Notes under the pieces: model-generated
Seen by the model: only the letters and a program-made list of their open reading frames with translations
Database searches by the model: none
What the model was told of the DNA's origin: nothing
Translations under genes and position numbers: made by a program
Origin: an uncultured Porphyromonas sp.
GTDB lineage: Bacteria > Bacteroidota > Bacteroidia > Bacteroidales > Porphyromonadaceae
Assembly: GCF_902489635.1 (NCBI RefSeq)
Contig: NZ_CABUAN010000010.1
Span: 1 to 57,237, forward strand
DNA: 57,237 nt
Reading direction: 5' to 3'
In this document: piece by piece, positions 17,348 to 26,551 of the stretch
Layout: every line of letters starts with the position of its first letter
How positions within the stretch are numbered: the first letter of the stretch is position 1

Positions 17348-20287
17348 ATGGACAAGGACAGACGGATAGACGCTCACACCGATAGACCTAACGACAGCGA
17401 CACGCACGCCTCAGCTTCTGAGCAGGAGCTGTGGGCGATGGGCGCTATCGAAGTGCATGGAGCTCGTGTACACAACCTGAAGAATGTAGATGTCTCGCTG
17501 CCTCGCCATAAGTTGACCGTCGTGACGGGACTCTCAGGGAGTGGTAAGTCTTCGCTGGCCTTTGACACGCTACTGGCCGAGGGGCAGAGACGCTATCTAG
17601 ACACTTTCTCCTCTTATGCGCGCAGCTTCATCGGAGGCGGTGGCGGGCGACCCGACGTCGATGAGATCGTGGGGCTTAGTCCCGTGGTCGCTATCGAACA
17701 GAAGAGTGCCTCGACCAATCCCCGCTCTACCGTTGGCACCGTGACCGAGATCTACGACTACCTACGTATCCTCTATGCACGTGTCGGCACCCCTTACTCC
17801 TACCTCACGGGCAAGGAGATGGTGCGCTACACCGAGGAGCAGGTCGTGGAGCATATCATGGAGCAGTACGCTGACGAGGGGATCTACATATTGGCACCCG
17901 TCGTGGTCGATCGTAAGGGACACTACCGCGAGCTCTTCGAGCAGATGAGACGTCGAGGTTTCCTGCACGCTTACATCGATGGTGAGGTGTGCGAGCTGAC
18001 GCCTGGCATGCGACTCAACCGCTTCTCCATACACTACGTCAGTGTCGTAGTGGACAAATGCTCCGTACGTGAGAGCAATAAGCAGCGCATCACCGAAGCG
18101 GTAAGCATAGCGATGAAGCTCGGTGAGGGAGTCATCGACGTGATGCGACGCGATAGCACAGAGATACAGCATCTGAGCAAGAGACTGATGGACCCCGAGA
18201 GTGGTATCGCCTATCCAGACGCTTCGCCGGCCGACTTCTCGTTCAATTCGCCTCGTGGCTACTGCAAGCGCTGCAAAGGCCTAGGACGTGTGGGCGTGCT
18301 AGACATAGACAAGGTGGTGGCCGATCCGAAGGTCTCCATACGTGAGGGCGCAATCGTACCCATCGGGCGATACAAGAAGCGCAGCCTACTCTTCACCTCT
18401 ATCGAGGAGATCTTGAAGGAGCATGGCTGCACGATAGACACCCCATTCGAAAAGATCCCCGCAGAGGCGGTCGAGCAGATATTCTTCGGCGTCGACTCAG
18501 ACGAAGAGGAGGACGAGGGCGAGGCACACTTCACCTTTGCGGGCGTCTCTCAGTATGTGCGTGAGCTGGCAGAGGATGATGACGCTACCGCCTCCATGCG
18601 CAGCTGGGCGGAAGAGTTCCTGACGGAGCAAACTTGTCCCGAGTGCCACGGACGACGCCTCAACCCGATAGCCCTCAGCTACAAGCTCGCGGGCTACAAC
18701 ATCGCCGACCTGACGGAGCTAGACCTAGACCGTCTGGTAGGGCGACTGCGGGAGATCGAGGGGCAGCTAACCAAAAACCAGCAGAAGGTCGCCCACGAAG
18801 TGATCAAAGAGATCTTGCTGCGGGTCAATTTTCTACTAGATGTAGGGCTATACTACCTGACGCTCGCTCGTCCCTCCGCTTCGCTCAGTGGTGGCGAGTC
18901 ACAGCGCATACGTCTCGCCACGCAGATAGGCACCGGACTGGTCGAGGTACTCTATATATTAGATGAGCCAGGCATCGGCCTGCACCAGCGCGACAACCGT
19001 ATGCTCATAGACGCCCTCAAGAAGCTCCGTGATGCGCAAAACACGGTCCTCGTCGTAGAGCACGACCGCGATATGATGCTCGCCGCCGACTACTTGATCG
19101 ATATGGGACCAGGTGCGGGCCGTCTCGGTGGCCATGTGACCTATCAGGGGCCACCCTCTGCCATTGGCGATACGCATACGCTCACCTGCGACTACCTGAC
19201 CAATAGGCTAGCCATCCCCCTACCAGCCACCTACCGACAGCCTACCGATGATGCCTGGCTACGACTCAAGGGTTGCACAGGCAATAACCTTAAGAACGTA
19301 GATGTCGCTATACCGCTAGGCCTCTTCGTCTGCGTCACAGGCGTGTCAGGTAGCGGTAAGTCTTCGCTCATCAACGGCACGCTGGTGCCGATCATCTCAC
19401 AGCACCTCTATCGTAGCAAGCAGGCACCGCTACCCTACGCGTCTGTCGAGGGTTTGGAGCTGATTGACAAGATAGCATTCGTCGATCAGTCGCCACTAGG
19501 ACGCACCCCGAGGAGCAACCCAGCCACCTACACCGGACTCTTTAGCGAGATCCGCAACCTCTTTGTCAAAGTGCCCGAGAGCCGTGCGCGTGGCTACAAG
19601 CCGGGGCGCTTCTCCTTTAATGTCAAGGGCGGACGATGCGAAGAGTGCAAAGGCAACGGCTACAAAACCATCTCCATGAACTTCCTCCCCGACGTGACCA
19701 TCCCGTGCGATGTGTGCCGTGGCAAGCGGTACAATCGTGAGACCCTCGAGGTGCGCTACAAGGGCAAGAGCATAGCCGAGGTGCTAGACATGACCTTCAA
19801 TCAGGCGGTCGAGTTCTTCGAGCATATCCCCGCCCTCTACCGCAAGCTCTCGACACTGCAGCGCGTCGGGCTAGGCTATGTCAAGCTGGGTCAACCCTCC
19901 ACGACCCTCTCGGGCGGTGAGAGCCAGCGTGTCAAGCTGGCGACCGAGCTCTCGAAGCGAGACACGGGACGCACCCTCTACGTTCTCGATGAGCCCACCA
20001 CGGGGCTACACTTTGAGGACATACGCGTTCTCCTCAAGCTGGTCAACGAGCTAGTAGACCGTGGCAATACAGTACTCATCATCGAGCACAACCTGGATGT
20101 AATCAAGAGTGCCGACTACCTCATTGATATGGGCCTTGAGGGCGGACGCAACGGTGGCGAGGTCATCTTCGCTGGCTCACCACAAGAGATGGCGCAGTGC
20201 TCCGACACGCAGAGCTACACAGCGCACTACCTCAAGGAGGAGATGCAGCGCACCCCAACGACCGAGGCCGACGAGCAGGATTCCTAA
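17348..20287 (+). CDS. uvrA: Excinuclease ABC subunit A
   Basis: UvrA is the damage-recognition ATPase of nucleotide excision repair. Two ABC modules are visible: Walker A GLSGSGKSSLAFDTL and GVSGSGKSSLINGTL, and signature motifs LSGGESQRIRLA and LSGGESQRVKLA. Zinc-binding clusters are CKRCKGLG/CPECHGRR in the first half and CEECKGNG/CDVCRGKRYNRETL in the second. The length of 979 exceeds the usual 940-950 because of a 30-residue polar N-terminal extension. The ATG at 17438 (MGAIEVHGARVHNLK) would give a standard start, but the promoter position allows 17348. A SWIM-domain gene and pcrA follow on the same strand. Confidence 0.96.
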   Translation: MDKDRRIDAHTDRPNDSDTHASASEQELWAMGAIEVHGARVHNLKNVDVSLPRHKLTVVTGLSGSGKSSLAFDTLLAEGQRRYLDTFSSYARSFIGGGGGRPDVDEIVGLSPVVAIEQKSASTNPRSTVGTVTEIYDYLRILYARVGTPYSYLTGKEMVRYTEEQVVEHIMEQYADEGIYILAPVVVDRKGHYRELFEQMRRRGFLHAYIDGEVCELTPGMRLNRFSIHYVSVVVDKCSVRESNKQRITEAVSIAMKLGEGVIDVMRRDSTEIQHLSKRLMDPESGIAYPDASPADFSFNSPRGYCKRCKGLGRVGVLDIDKVVADPKVSIREGAIVPIGRYKKRSLLFTSIEEILKEHGCTIDTPFEKIPAEAVEQIFFGVDSDEEEDEGEAHFTFAGVSQYVRELAEDDDATASMRSWAEEFLTEQTCPECHGRRLNPIALSYKLAGYNIADLTELDLDRLVGRLREIEGQLTKNQQKVAHEVIKEILLRVNFLLDVGLYYLTLARPSASLSGGESQRIRLATQIGTGLVEVLYILDEPGIGLHQRDNRMLIDALKKLRDAQNTVLVVEHDRDMMLAADYLIDMGPGAGRLGGHVTYQGPPSAIGDTHTLTCDYLTNRLAIPLPATYRQPTDDAWLRLKGCTGNNLKNVDVAIPLGLFVCVTGVSGSGKSSLINGTLVPIISQHLYRSKQAPLPYASVEGLELIDKIAFVDQSPLGRTPRSNPATYTGLFSEIRNLFVKVPESRARGYKPGRFSFNVKGGRCEECKGNGYKTISMNFLPDVTIPCDVCRGKRYNRETLEVRYKGKSIAEVLDMTFNQAVEFFEHIPALYRKLSTLQRVGLGYVKLGQPSTTLSGGESQRVKLATELSKRDTGRTLYVLDEPTTGLHFEDIRVLLKLVNELVDRGNTVLIIEHNLDVIKSADYLIDMGLEGGRNGGEVIFAGSPQEMAQCSDTQSYTAHYLKEEMQRTPTTEADEQDS

Positions 20288-20329
20288 AGAAACACTCCCC
20301 CCAACTATACCTATTGATCTACTAAAACT

Positions 20330-21712
20330 ATGCAACAGACAGACCCCAAGAAGCTCTCCAACCGCTATTGCCCCGAAGGCATGAGCGTCGAGGCATGGCA
20401 GATAGCCCTCCGCAAGCAGTTTGCTGAGCAAAACGACTTTACCGTCTTCCACCTAGACAACAATCGCATCTGGGGAGACTACATGGTGCAGAGCGGGTCA
20501 AACCATTACCGCGTCGCCTTCCGAGGCGTACGGAGCGACCGCAACTACTGCGCTTGTCTAGACTTTCGCACCAGCGGGCTAGGCACCTGCAAGCATATCG
20601 AGGCAGTCATCAACTTCCTCTCGGAGGAGGTGCCCGGCTATCCTTGGGGCTCCACACCCTTCCAGCCCGACCGCACCTCTATCTTCATCAGTTACAAGGG
20701 GGGGCGCACCATCGAGTGCAGCATAGGCAAGGGCAAAGAGGAGCTCTACGCCGACTGGCTGGCGCGTTACTTCGAGGGTACCCTCCTCCCGCCAGAGCAT
20801 TACCACCTCATCGATCAGATCACCCGAGAGGCCAAGGAGCTCTCCAGCACCTTCCAGTGCTACGACGATGTCTACGAGATGATCCGTAGCTACCTGCGTC
20901 TCAGCAATTGGCGTCAGCTAGTAACCAAAAAGCTCTCCACAGGCGAGCTGCCACAACCTTACGTACAGGCCGAGAGTAGCCTCGAGATGCGTCAGGCACT
21001 CTACCAGCTCCTGCGGCAGAGCTACGGCATCATCCCCGCGCCTCACAGCGAGGCCATCATCGAGCCTGTGATAGCGATGATGCGCTTCGTCTCCGTCTAC
21101 GAGCCAGGGCGTATGCTCATCATCGTCCATGACGAGGAGGAGCAGAGCTTGTGGCACGAGATACTAGAGACACGCGGTGTCACCGAGGGCGTCACCGTCG
21201 CACTCTTCTCCGAGGTGAATAGGCAAAACGCAAGCATCTCAGGTGCCTACAGCTTTGTCTATGTAGCTTGTGGCCAAAAGCTCAGCAAGTGGACCGATCC
21301 CCTCTCCATAGCGATCAAGCGACTCATGATCAGCCACCTCTACATCTCCGTGCCGCACCTGTCGCTCTTCACGCCCCTACAGTTCTCCTCCGTAACGCAG
21401 CACATCGACCCCTACCTGCTCGGCCCGACCTACCTTTTTATCGAGGATGCCAAGCAGTTCTTCCCGATGACCGACCTGCCCGAGCGTTTACCGCAGCGGT
21501 TAGCGGGCTTGATCACCTTCCTGCCCGACGATCCCACCATACGCAGCTACGAGCCAGAGCAGCCGACCACGCCCAGCGAAGAGCCGGCACACGACGACGA
21601 GCTACTCCCCCACCAGCTCCTGCAGGCACTACGAGACGCCATCGCCGATCCCCAGCGACGCACACGCCTGCTCGAGACCTTAGACGCAATCCTCCAGGCA
21701 GAGCAAGAGTAA
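20330..21712 (+). CDS. SWIM zinc-finger protein of unknown role
   Basis: The 460-residue protein has a clear SWIM-type zinc motif: Cys74-x-Cys76 and Cys87-x-His89 in RNYCACLDF...GTCKHI. In Bacteroidota such an N-terminus usually belongs to a SWI2/SNF2-type helicase, but no Walker A or DEAH box follows here. The middle and C-terminal parts (IIVHDEEEQSLWHEIL, YSFVYVACGQKLSKW, LLGPTYLFIEDAKQFFP) show a mixed alpha/beta pattern without motifs I recognise, and might be a helicase fold that has lost catalysis. The reading frame is intact. Its stop lies 2 bases before the pcrA start, so the two are translationally coupled, which suggests a DNA repair role. Confidence 0.72.
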   Translation: MQQTDPKKLSNRYCPEGMSVEAWQIALRKQFAEQNDFTVFHLDNNRIWGDYMVQSGSNHYRVAFRGVRSDRNYCACLDFRTSGLGTCKHIEAVINFLSEEVPGYPWGSTPFQPDRTSIFISYKGGRTIECSIGKGKEELYADWLARYFEGTLLPPEHYHLIDQITREAKELSSTFQCYDDVYEMIRSYLRLSNWRQLVTKKLSTGELPQPYVQAESSLEMRQALYQLLRQSYGIIPAPHSEAIIEPVIAMMRFVSVYEPGRMLIIVHDEEEQSLWHEILETRGVTEGVTVALFSEVNRQNASISGAYSFVYVACGQKLSKWTDPLSIAIKRLMISHLYISVPHLSLFTPLQFSSVTQHIDPYLLGPTYLFIEDAKQFFPMTDLPERLPQRLAGLITFLPDDPTIRSYEPEQPTTPSEEPAHDDELLPHQLLQALRDAIADPQRRTRLLETLDAILQAEQE

Positions 21713-21714
21713 TT

Positions 21715-24063
21715 ATGGTAGACCTCACTGCACTCAACGAAGCACAGCGAGCTGCCGTCGTCTATAACGAAGGACCCGCCCTCGTCATCGCCGGGGCTGG
21801 CTCCGGCAAAACCCGCGTCATCACCTACAAGCTCGCTCACCTCGTAGACCAAGGGTGGACCCCCCAGCGACTCTACGCCCTCACCTTTACCAACAAAGCT
21901 GCCGGCGAGATGCGTTCGCGTGTCAGCGACATGCTCGGCGAAAGCATCGCTTATAGGCTACGCATGGGCACCTTTCACTCCATCTGCGGACGTATCCTGA
22001 GGCGCTACGCCCCACTGCTCGGCTACAGTCAGGACTACTCCATCTACGACACCAGTGACACCAAGGCGCTCCTACGCAACTGCATCAAGGAGCTAGACCT
22101 CAGCGACAAGAACTACACCCCGACGCGTGTCCTCAAGCGCATATCCGATGCGAAAAACATGCTTATCTCTCCACAAGCATACGCTGCCAATCAGGAGATA
22201 CGCAAGTACGATACGATGAACCATGAGGGCGAGCTATACAAGCTCTACAGCCTCTACACGCAGCGCTGCAAGGAGAGCAACGCGATGGACTTCGACGACC
22301 TGCTCTTCCTCCTCAACGTCCTCATACGCGACTTCCCCGAGGCGCACCAAGAGATCAAGGGCGGCATAGACTTCCTCCTCATCGACGAGTATCAGGACAC
22401 CAACACCTCGCAGTTTGAGCTAGCCCGTCACCTCGTCGCTGACCACAACCGCATCTTTGCCGTGGGCGACGATGCCCAGAGCATCTACTCCTTCCGAGGG
22501 GCGCGCATTGCCAATATCCTCAGCTTCAAGCAAGCTTTCGCCGGTGCCAAGCTCTTTAAGCTAGAGCAAAACTACCGCTCCACAGGCCATATCGTGAGCA
22601 GTGCCAATGCCCTCATCGAGCACAACCAGCAGCGCATCCCCAAGGAGGTCTACACCGACCTCGGCGAGGGCGAGAAGCTACAGCTCTACCACTACACCTC
22701 GTCCGACGAAGAGGCGACACGACTCATCGACATCATCACGCAGCGACACGATGAGGAGCAGATACCGCTCTCTGACCAGACCATCCTCTACCGCACGAAT
22801 GCGCAGAGCCGTAAGTTTGAGGAGGAGCTTCTCTCGGAGGGCATCCCTTACGTCATCTACGGAGGCATGGCCTTCTACGCGCGTGCCGAGATCAAAGACG
22901 CCATAGCTTACCTCCAGCTCATCATCAACCCGCACAACGAACTGGCACTGCGCCGAGCCATCGCCTATCCACGCAAAGGCATTGGCGACAAAACCCTCGA
23001 GAAGGTCGCTCTCTATGCCCAGCAGCACAGCCCGCAGCTATCGCTCTACGATGCGCTCTGCGCCGCTATCGACAGTGCCGACCCCGTCGGTCTCAGCCGA
23101 GGCGTACGCAACAAGATAGCCTCCTTTGTCAATCTCATCGACTCGCTCGCCACAGCTTATCAGCACTACGCCAAGCTCGAGGAGTGGATCGCACACATAC
23201 TCCGTGAGAGTGGCATCGTCGCCGAGCTCACACGCGAAGACACCGTCGAGAGCCAGGCCAAACTCGACAACCTCAAGGAGTTTGTCAGCAGCGCCTCCGA
23301 GTTTGAGGCTCGCTACCGACAGGACCCGCTCAACCTCTTTGCTGAGGAGCCACTAAGCGCCGAACTGCTCAGCGCCTTTGCCCAGCAGATCCCACTCCTG
23401 ACCAACCAAGATCAGGACAATGTCGAGCAGCAGAGCGGAGCCACCCAGCAGGATAGGATACAGCTCATGACCATCCACGCCGCCAAGGGACTAGAGTTCC
23501 CCTACGTCTACATCGCGGGTGTTGAGGAAAACCTCCTCCCCTCCTCACGCAGCCTCGACACGGCCGAGATGATCGAAGAGGAGCGCCGACTCCTCTACGT
23601 CGGCATCACACGAGCCCAAAAGCTCTGCACCCTTAGCTATACCAGCATACGCACGCGCAACGGCAAGACCGAGCTCATGATCCCCAGCCGCTTCATCGCC
23701 GAGCTACCACGGGCCCACTACACCCTCCACGAGGAGGCAGCACCCATCGGCACCAGCTATCAGCTAACGGCCAACAGCCAATGGCCAACAGCTAATAGCC
23801 AACAGCCAACAGCTAACAGCCAACAGCCAACGGCCAACAGCCAACGGCCAACAGCCCAGCAGCTGCTCGCGAAGAGTTCGCCGGTCAACGCCCTCGAGAG
23901 CATCGACGGCTACCACGTCGGCGACCGCGTGCGCCATCCACGTCATGGCGACGGCAAGATAGAGCGCATCGAGAGCGCCATGGGCGGCAAACTCACCATC
24001 CACTTCGACGACGGCAGGACCCGCGAAGTCCTCATCCGCTACACCCACCTAGAGCGTATATAG
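21715..24063 (+). CDS. pcrA: UvrD/PcrA-type DNA helicase
   Basis: This is a superfamily 1A 3'-5' helicase acting in repair and at stalled forks. Visible motifs are Walker A GAGSGKTRVI (about residues 25-34), LIDEYQDTN (about 221), GDDAQSIYSFRGA, EQNYRS, LMTIHAAKGLEF and EERRLLYVGITRA. The C-terminus has the Tudor-like PcrA tail VGDRVRHPRHGDGKIERI. The open frame extends 149 codons upstream, but that stretch is a shadow of the SWIM gene; the ATG at 21715 gives MVDLTALNEAQRAAV, the normal helicase start. Between the helicase core and the Tudor-like tail, residues about 683-715 are a translated heptamer array (PTANSQQ units), an insertion not expected in the family. Confidence 0.95.
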   Translation: MVDLTALNEAQRAAVVYNEGPALVIAGAGSGKTRVITYKLAHLVDQGWTPQRLYALTFTNKAAGEMRSRVSDMLGESIAYRLRMGTFHSICGRILRRYAPLLGYSQDYSIYDTSDTKALLRNCIKELDLSDKNYTPTRVLKRISDAKNMLISPQAYAANQEIRKYDTMNHEGELYKLYSLYTQRCKESNAMDFDDLLFLLNVLIRDFPEAHQEIKGGIDFLLIDEYQDTNTSQFELARHLVADHNRIFAVGDDAQSIYSFRGARIANILSFKQAFAGAKLFKLEQNYRSTGHIVSSANALIEHNQQRIPKEVYTDLGEGEKLQLYHYTSSDEEATRLIDIITQRHDEEQIPLSDQTILYRTNAQSRKFEEELLSEGIPYVIYGGMAFYARAEIKDAIAYLQLIINPHNELALRRAIAYPRKGIGDKTLEKVALYAQQHSPQLSLYDALCAAIDSADPVGLSRGVRNKIASFVNLIDSLATAYQHYAKLEEWIAHILRESGIVAELTREDTVESQAKLDNLKEFVSSASEFEARYRQDPLNLFAEEPLSAELLSAFAQQIPLLTNQDQDNVEQQSGATQQDRIQLMTIHAAKGLEFPYVYIAGVEENLLPSSRSLDTAEMIEEERRLLYVGITRAQKLCTLSYTSIRTRNGKTELMIPSRFIAELPRAHYTLHEEAAPIGTSYQLTANSQWPTANSQQPTANSQQPTANSQRPTAQQLLAKSSPVNALESIDGYHVGDRVRHPRHGDGKIERIESAMGGKLTIHFDDGRTREVLIRYTHLERI
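23761..23858 (+). repeat. Heptamer repeat array inside pcrA, 14 units
   Basis: Fourteen consecutive 7-base units (cagccaa, cggccaa, cagctaa, tagccaa, tggccaa, final cagccca) are translated. Three units make 21 bases, so the peptide repeats every seven residues as TANSQQP variants. The reading frame is open in this phase; TAA in cagctaa is out of frame. It falls in the linker between helicase core and C-terminal Tudor-like domain. Confidence 0.92.
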
Positions 24064-24097
24064 TAGCTATCGTGTTATTCTGTTTTGTAAAAAGAGG

Positions 24098-24105
24098 TAT
24101 CTTTG
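24098..24105 (+). promoter_or_regulatory. -7 element before hsdR, TATCTTTG
   Basis: An exact TAnnTTTG match lies 49 bases before the hsdR start in the only gap between pcrA and hsdR. No well-spaced TTG is obvious. Confidence 0.55.
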
Positions 24106-24154
24106 CTCACAGAGATCAGACTGCAATCGGCAAACCTCCTAATCACAGATAGAT

Positions 24155-26539
24155 ATGCCAGATATATACAAGCTATCAGAAGAAGATATCAAGCATCAGT
24201 TTATCACGCCTCAGCTACACAACAAGGGGTGGGAGTTTGAGCATATATCTATGGAGCAGAGAGTCCAGCCCGTCAAGATAACCGACGGCAAGATCAATCT
24301 GCAAGGCAATATCTATCTGCGAGCCAAGCCGAAGTTCGCAGACTATATACTCTATTATAATAAGACCACCCCTCTAGCAATCATCGAGGCTAAGCGAGCG
24401 ACCTATACCGTCAGCCATGGTATGCAGCAGGCTAAAGAGTATGCCCAGATGATGGATATACCCTTTGCTTATAGCTCTAACGGCACAGCCTTTCAGGAGT
24501 ATGACTTTCTGACTGGCACCGAGCGCACCATTGCACTTAATGAGTTTCCTACGAGAGAGGAGCTACGCCAGCGCTTTAGAGATGAGAGTCACCACGGGAA
24601 TGGACTCTCTGAGGAGGAGCAGCGAGTCATCGATCAGCCCTTCTATACAGATAGTAATACGCACACGCCACGTTATTATCAGCGCAATGCGGTGAACCGC
24701 ACCATCTCTGCCGTCGCTCAGGGGCAAAAGCGACTCCTGCTCGTCATGGCTACTGGCACGGGCAAGACCTACACCGCCTTTCAGATTGTATATCGCCTCC
24801 TCGAAGCCAAGCTCATCAACAAGGTACTCTACCTAGCAGACCGAAACGTCCTCATCGATCAGTCCATCGGTAATGACTTCAAGCCCCTTGCGAATGGTAT
24901 CCACAAGATCAACTATCAGCAAGACCTCAAGGAGAAAACCGCCCTCACAGCTTACAAAGTTTACTTCTCACTCTATCAGCAGCTCATCGGTGCTGAGGGA
25001 CGCAAGCAGTATGAGGAGCTATTCCAGCCCGACTTCTTCGATTTAGTCATCGTCGACGAGTGTCACCGAGGTAGTGCCAAGGACGACAGCAACTGGCGAG
25101 AGATACTAGACTACTTCTCCTCAGCCATACAGCTAGGTATGACAGCCACCCCTAGGGAGACTCGCTACCAGTCCTCAATCAGCTACTTCGGAGAGCCTAT
25201 CTATACGTATAGCCTCAAGGAGGGCATTGATGATGGATTCCTAGCGCCCTTTAAGGTGATCCGGATCAATACAAACATCGGAGATGAGTGGCGACCATAC
25301 AAGGGGCAGCGAGACTTCTATGGCAACCTCATCGAGGACCGTATCTACAACAATACTGACTACGACTACAAGATCATCATCGAGGACCGTATACGTGAGG
25401 TCGCAGAGCAGATCACCAAATACTTAAAGCATACAGACCGCATGGCGAAGACCATCGTCTTTTGTGCCAACGAAGAGCATGCTGATCGTATGCGTACTGC
25501 TCTAGCCAATGCCAACTCTGATATGTGTCAGCAAAATCCAGACTATGTCGTACGCATCACGGGTAGCGATGAGTATGGCAAGGCTAAGCTCGACTACTTC
25601 AGATCTGTTTCAGAACCCTATCCCGTCATAGCGACCACCAGCAAGCTACTGAGTACGGGGGTAGACTGCAAGACGGTCAAGCTCATAGTGCTAGATCAGC
25701 AGATCAACTCCATGACGGAGTTCAAGCAGATGGTAGGTCGTGGCACACGACTAGAGGAGGAGCACGGCAAGACCCACTTCGTCATCATGGACTTCCGCAA
25801 TATCACCCGACTCTTTGCAGACCCAGACTGGGATGGCCCCATAGAGGTTGACACAAATTATGACCCCGATGCGACTCCCAACGCAACCCCTACTCCCAGC
25901 AAATACCCTTGCCCTATCTGTGGACAGTCTCCCTGCATCTGCAACGTATTGCCCCATACCCCTAAGCCCATTGTCGACAAGGACGGCTGTACCGTATTTG
26001 TTGTCAATGAGATTTCAGCGGTATACGATACAGATGGCAAGCTACTCCGCACCGAGAGCATCACAGACTATACTCGACGCACGATACATGACCAGTACGC
26101 CAATCTAGACGAGTTCATACGACGCTGGCGCATGGCCGACAAGAAGAGCACCATCACAGACCTCCTAAAGGAGCAGGGCATCGACCTACAGCAACTCAAG
26201 GAGAAGCAAGGCATGAGCGACGTAGACGACTTCGACTTCATCTGCCACATAGCGTATGGCAAGAAGCCCTTGACCCGACATGAGCGAGCTAACGAGGTGC
26301 GGCGCAGAGACATATTCAGTAAGTACGGAGAGCAAGCACGCCAGGTACTCGAGGTGCTACTAGACAAGTACGCCTCCGATGGTATCACCCAGCTTGAGAA
26401 CCCCAACGTACTGCAGCTAGATCCATTACGACAGCTGGGCTCACCAGCTCAGATAGCAAGCTTCTTTGGCACAGACCGAGAGGCATACTACGCCGCTGTA
26501 CGAGAGCTAGAGCAGTACCTATACACCACCATAGCATAG
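24155..26539 (+). CDS. hsdR: Type I restriction enzyme, R (motor/nuclease) subunit
   Basis: The 794-residue EcoEI-type R subunit cuts unmethylated DNA after ATP-driven translocation. The nuclease motif ADYILYYNKTTPLAIIEAKRA is near residues 65-85 (PD-ExK type). The SF2 motor has MATGTGKTYTAFQ (Walker A, about 200), VDECHRG (about 298), TATPRET and the motif VI region QMVGRGTRLEEEHGK. A Cys cluster CPICGQSPCIC around 587-598 may bind zinc, and the C-terminal part matches the EcoEI R C-terminal region. No frameshift is present and all key residues are visible, so the subunit looks active. The methylase gene follows after 12 bases. Confidence 0.95.
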   Translation: MPDIYKLSEEDIKHQFITPQLHNKGWEFEHISMEQRVQPVKITDGKINLQGNIYLRAKPKFADYILYYNKTTPLAIIEAKRATYTVSHGMQQAKEYAQMMDIPFAYSSNGTAFQEYDFLTGTERTIALNEFPTREELRQRFRDESHHGNGLSEEEQRVIDQPFYTDSNTHTPRYYQRNAVNRTISAVAQGQKRLLLVMATGTGKTYTAFQIVYRLLEAKLINKVLYLADRNVLIDQSIGNDFKPLANGIHKINYQQDLKEKTALTAYKVYFSLYQQLIGAEGRKQYEELFQPDFFDLVIVDECHRGSAKDDSNWREILDYFSSAIQLGMTATPRETRYQSSISYFGEPIYTYSLKEGIDDGFLAPFKVIRINTNIGDEWRPYKGQRDFYGNLIEDRIYNNTDYDYKIIIEDRIREVAEQITKYLKHTDRMAKTIVFCANEEHADRMRTALANANSDMCQQNPDYVVRITGSDEYGKAKLDYFRSVSEPYPVIATTSKLLSTGVDCKTVKLIVLDQQINSMTEFKQMVGRGTRLEEEHGKTHFVIMDFRNITRLFADPDWDGPIEVDTNYDPDATPNATPTPSKYPCPICGQSPCICNVLPHTPKPIVDKDGCTVFVVNEISAVYDTDGKLLRTESITDYTRRTIHDQYANLDEFIRRWRMADKKSTITDLLKEQGIDLQQLKEKQGMSDVDDFDFICHIAYGKKPLTRHERANEVRRRDIFSKYGEQARQVLEVLLDKYASDGITQLENPNVLQLDPLRQLGSPAQIASFFGTDREAYYAAVRELEQYLYTTIA

Positions 26540-26551
26540 TAATATATACAA

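Noticed and set aside
21268..21714. N-terminal extension of the PcrA frame by 149 codons
   Set aside because: The stretch overlaps the SWIM-domain gene in another frame and has a Pro/Arg/Ala-rich shadow composition. The helicase family start is at 21715.
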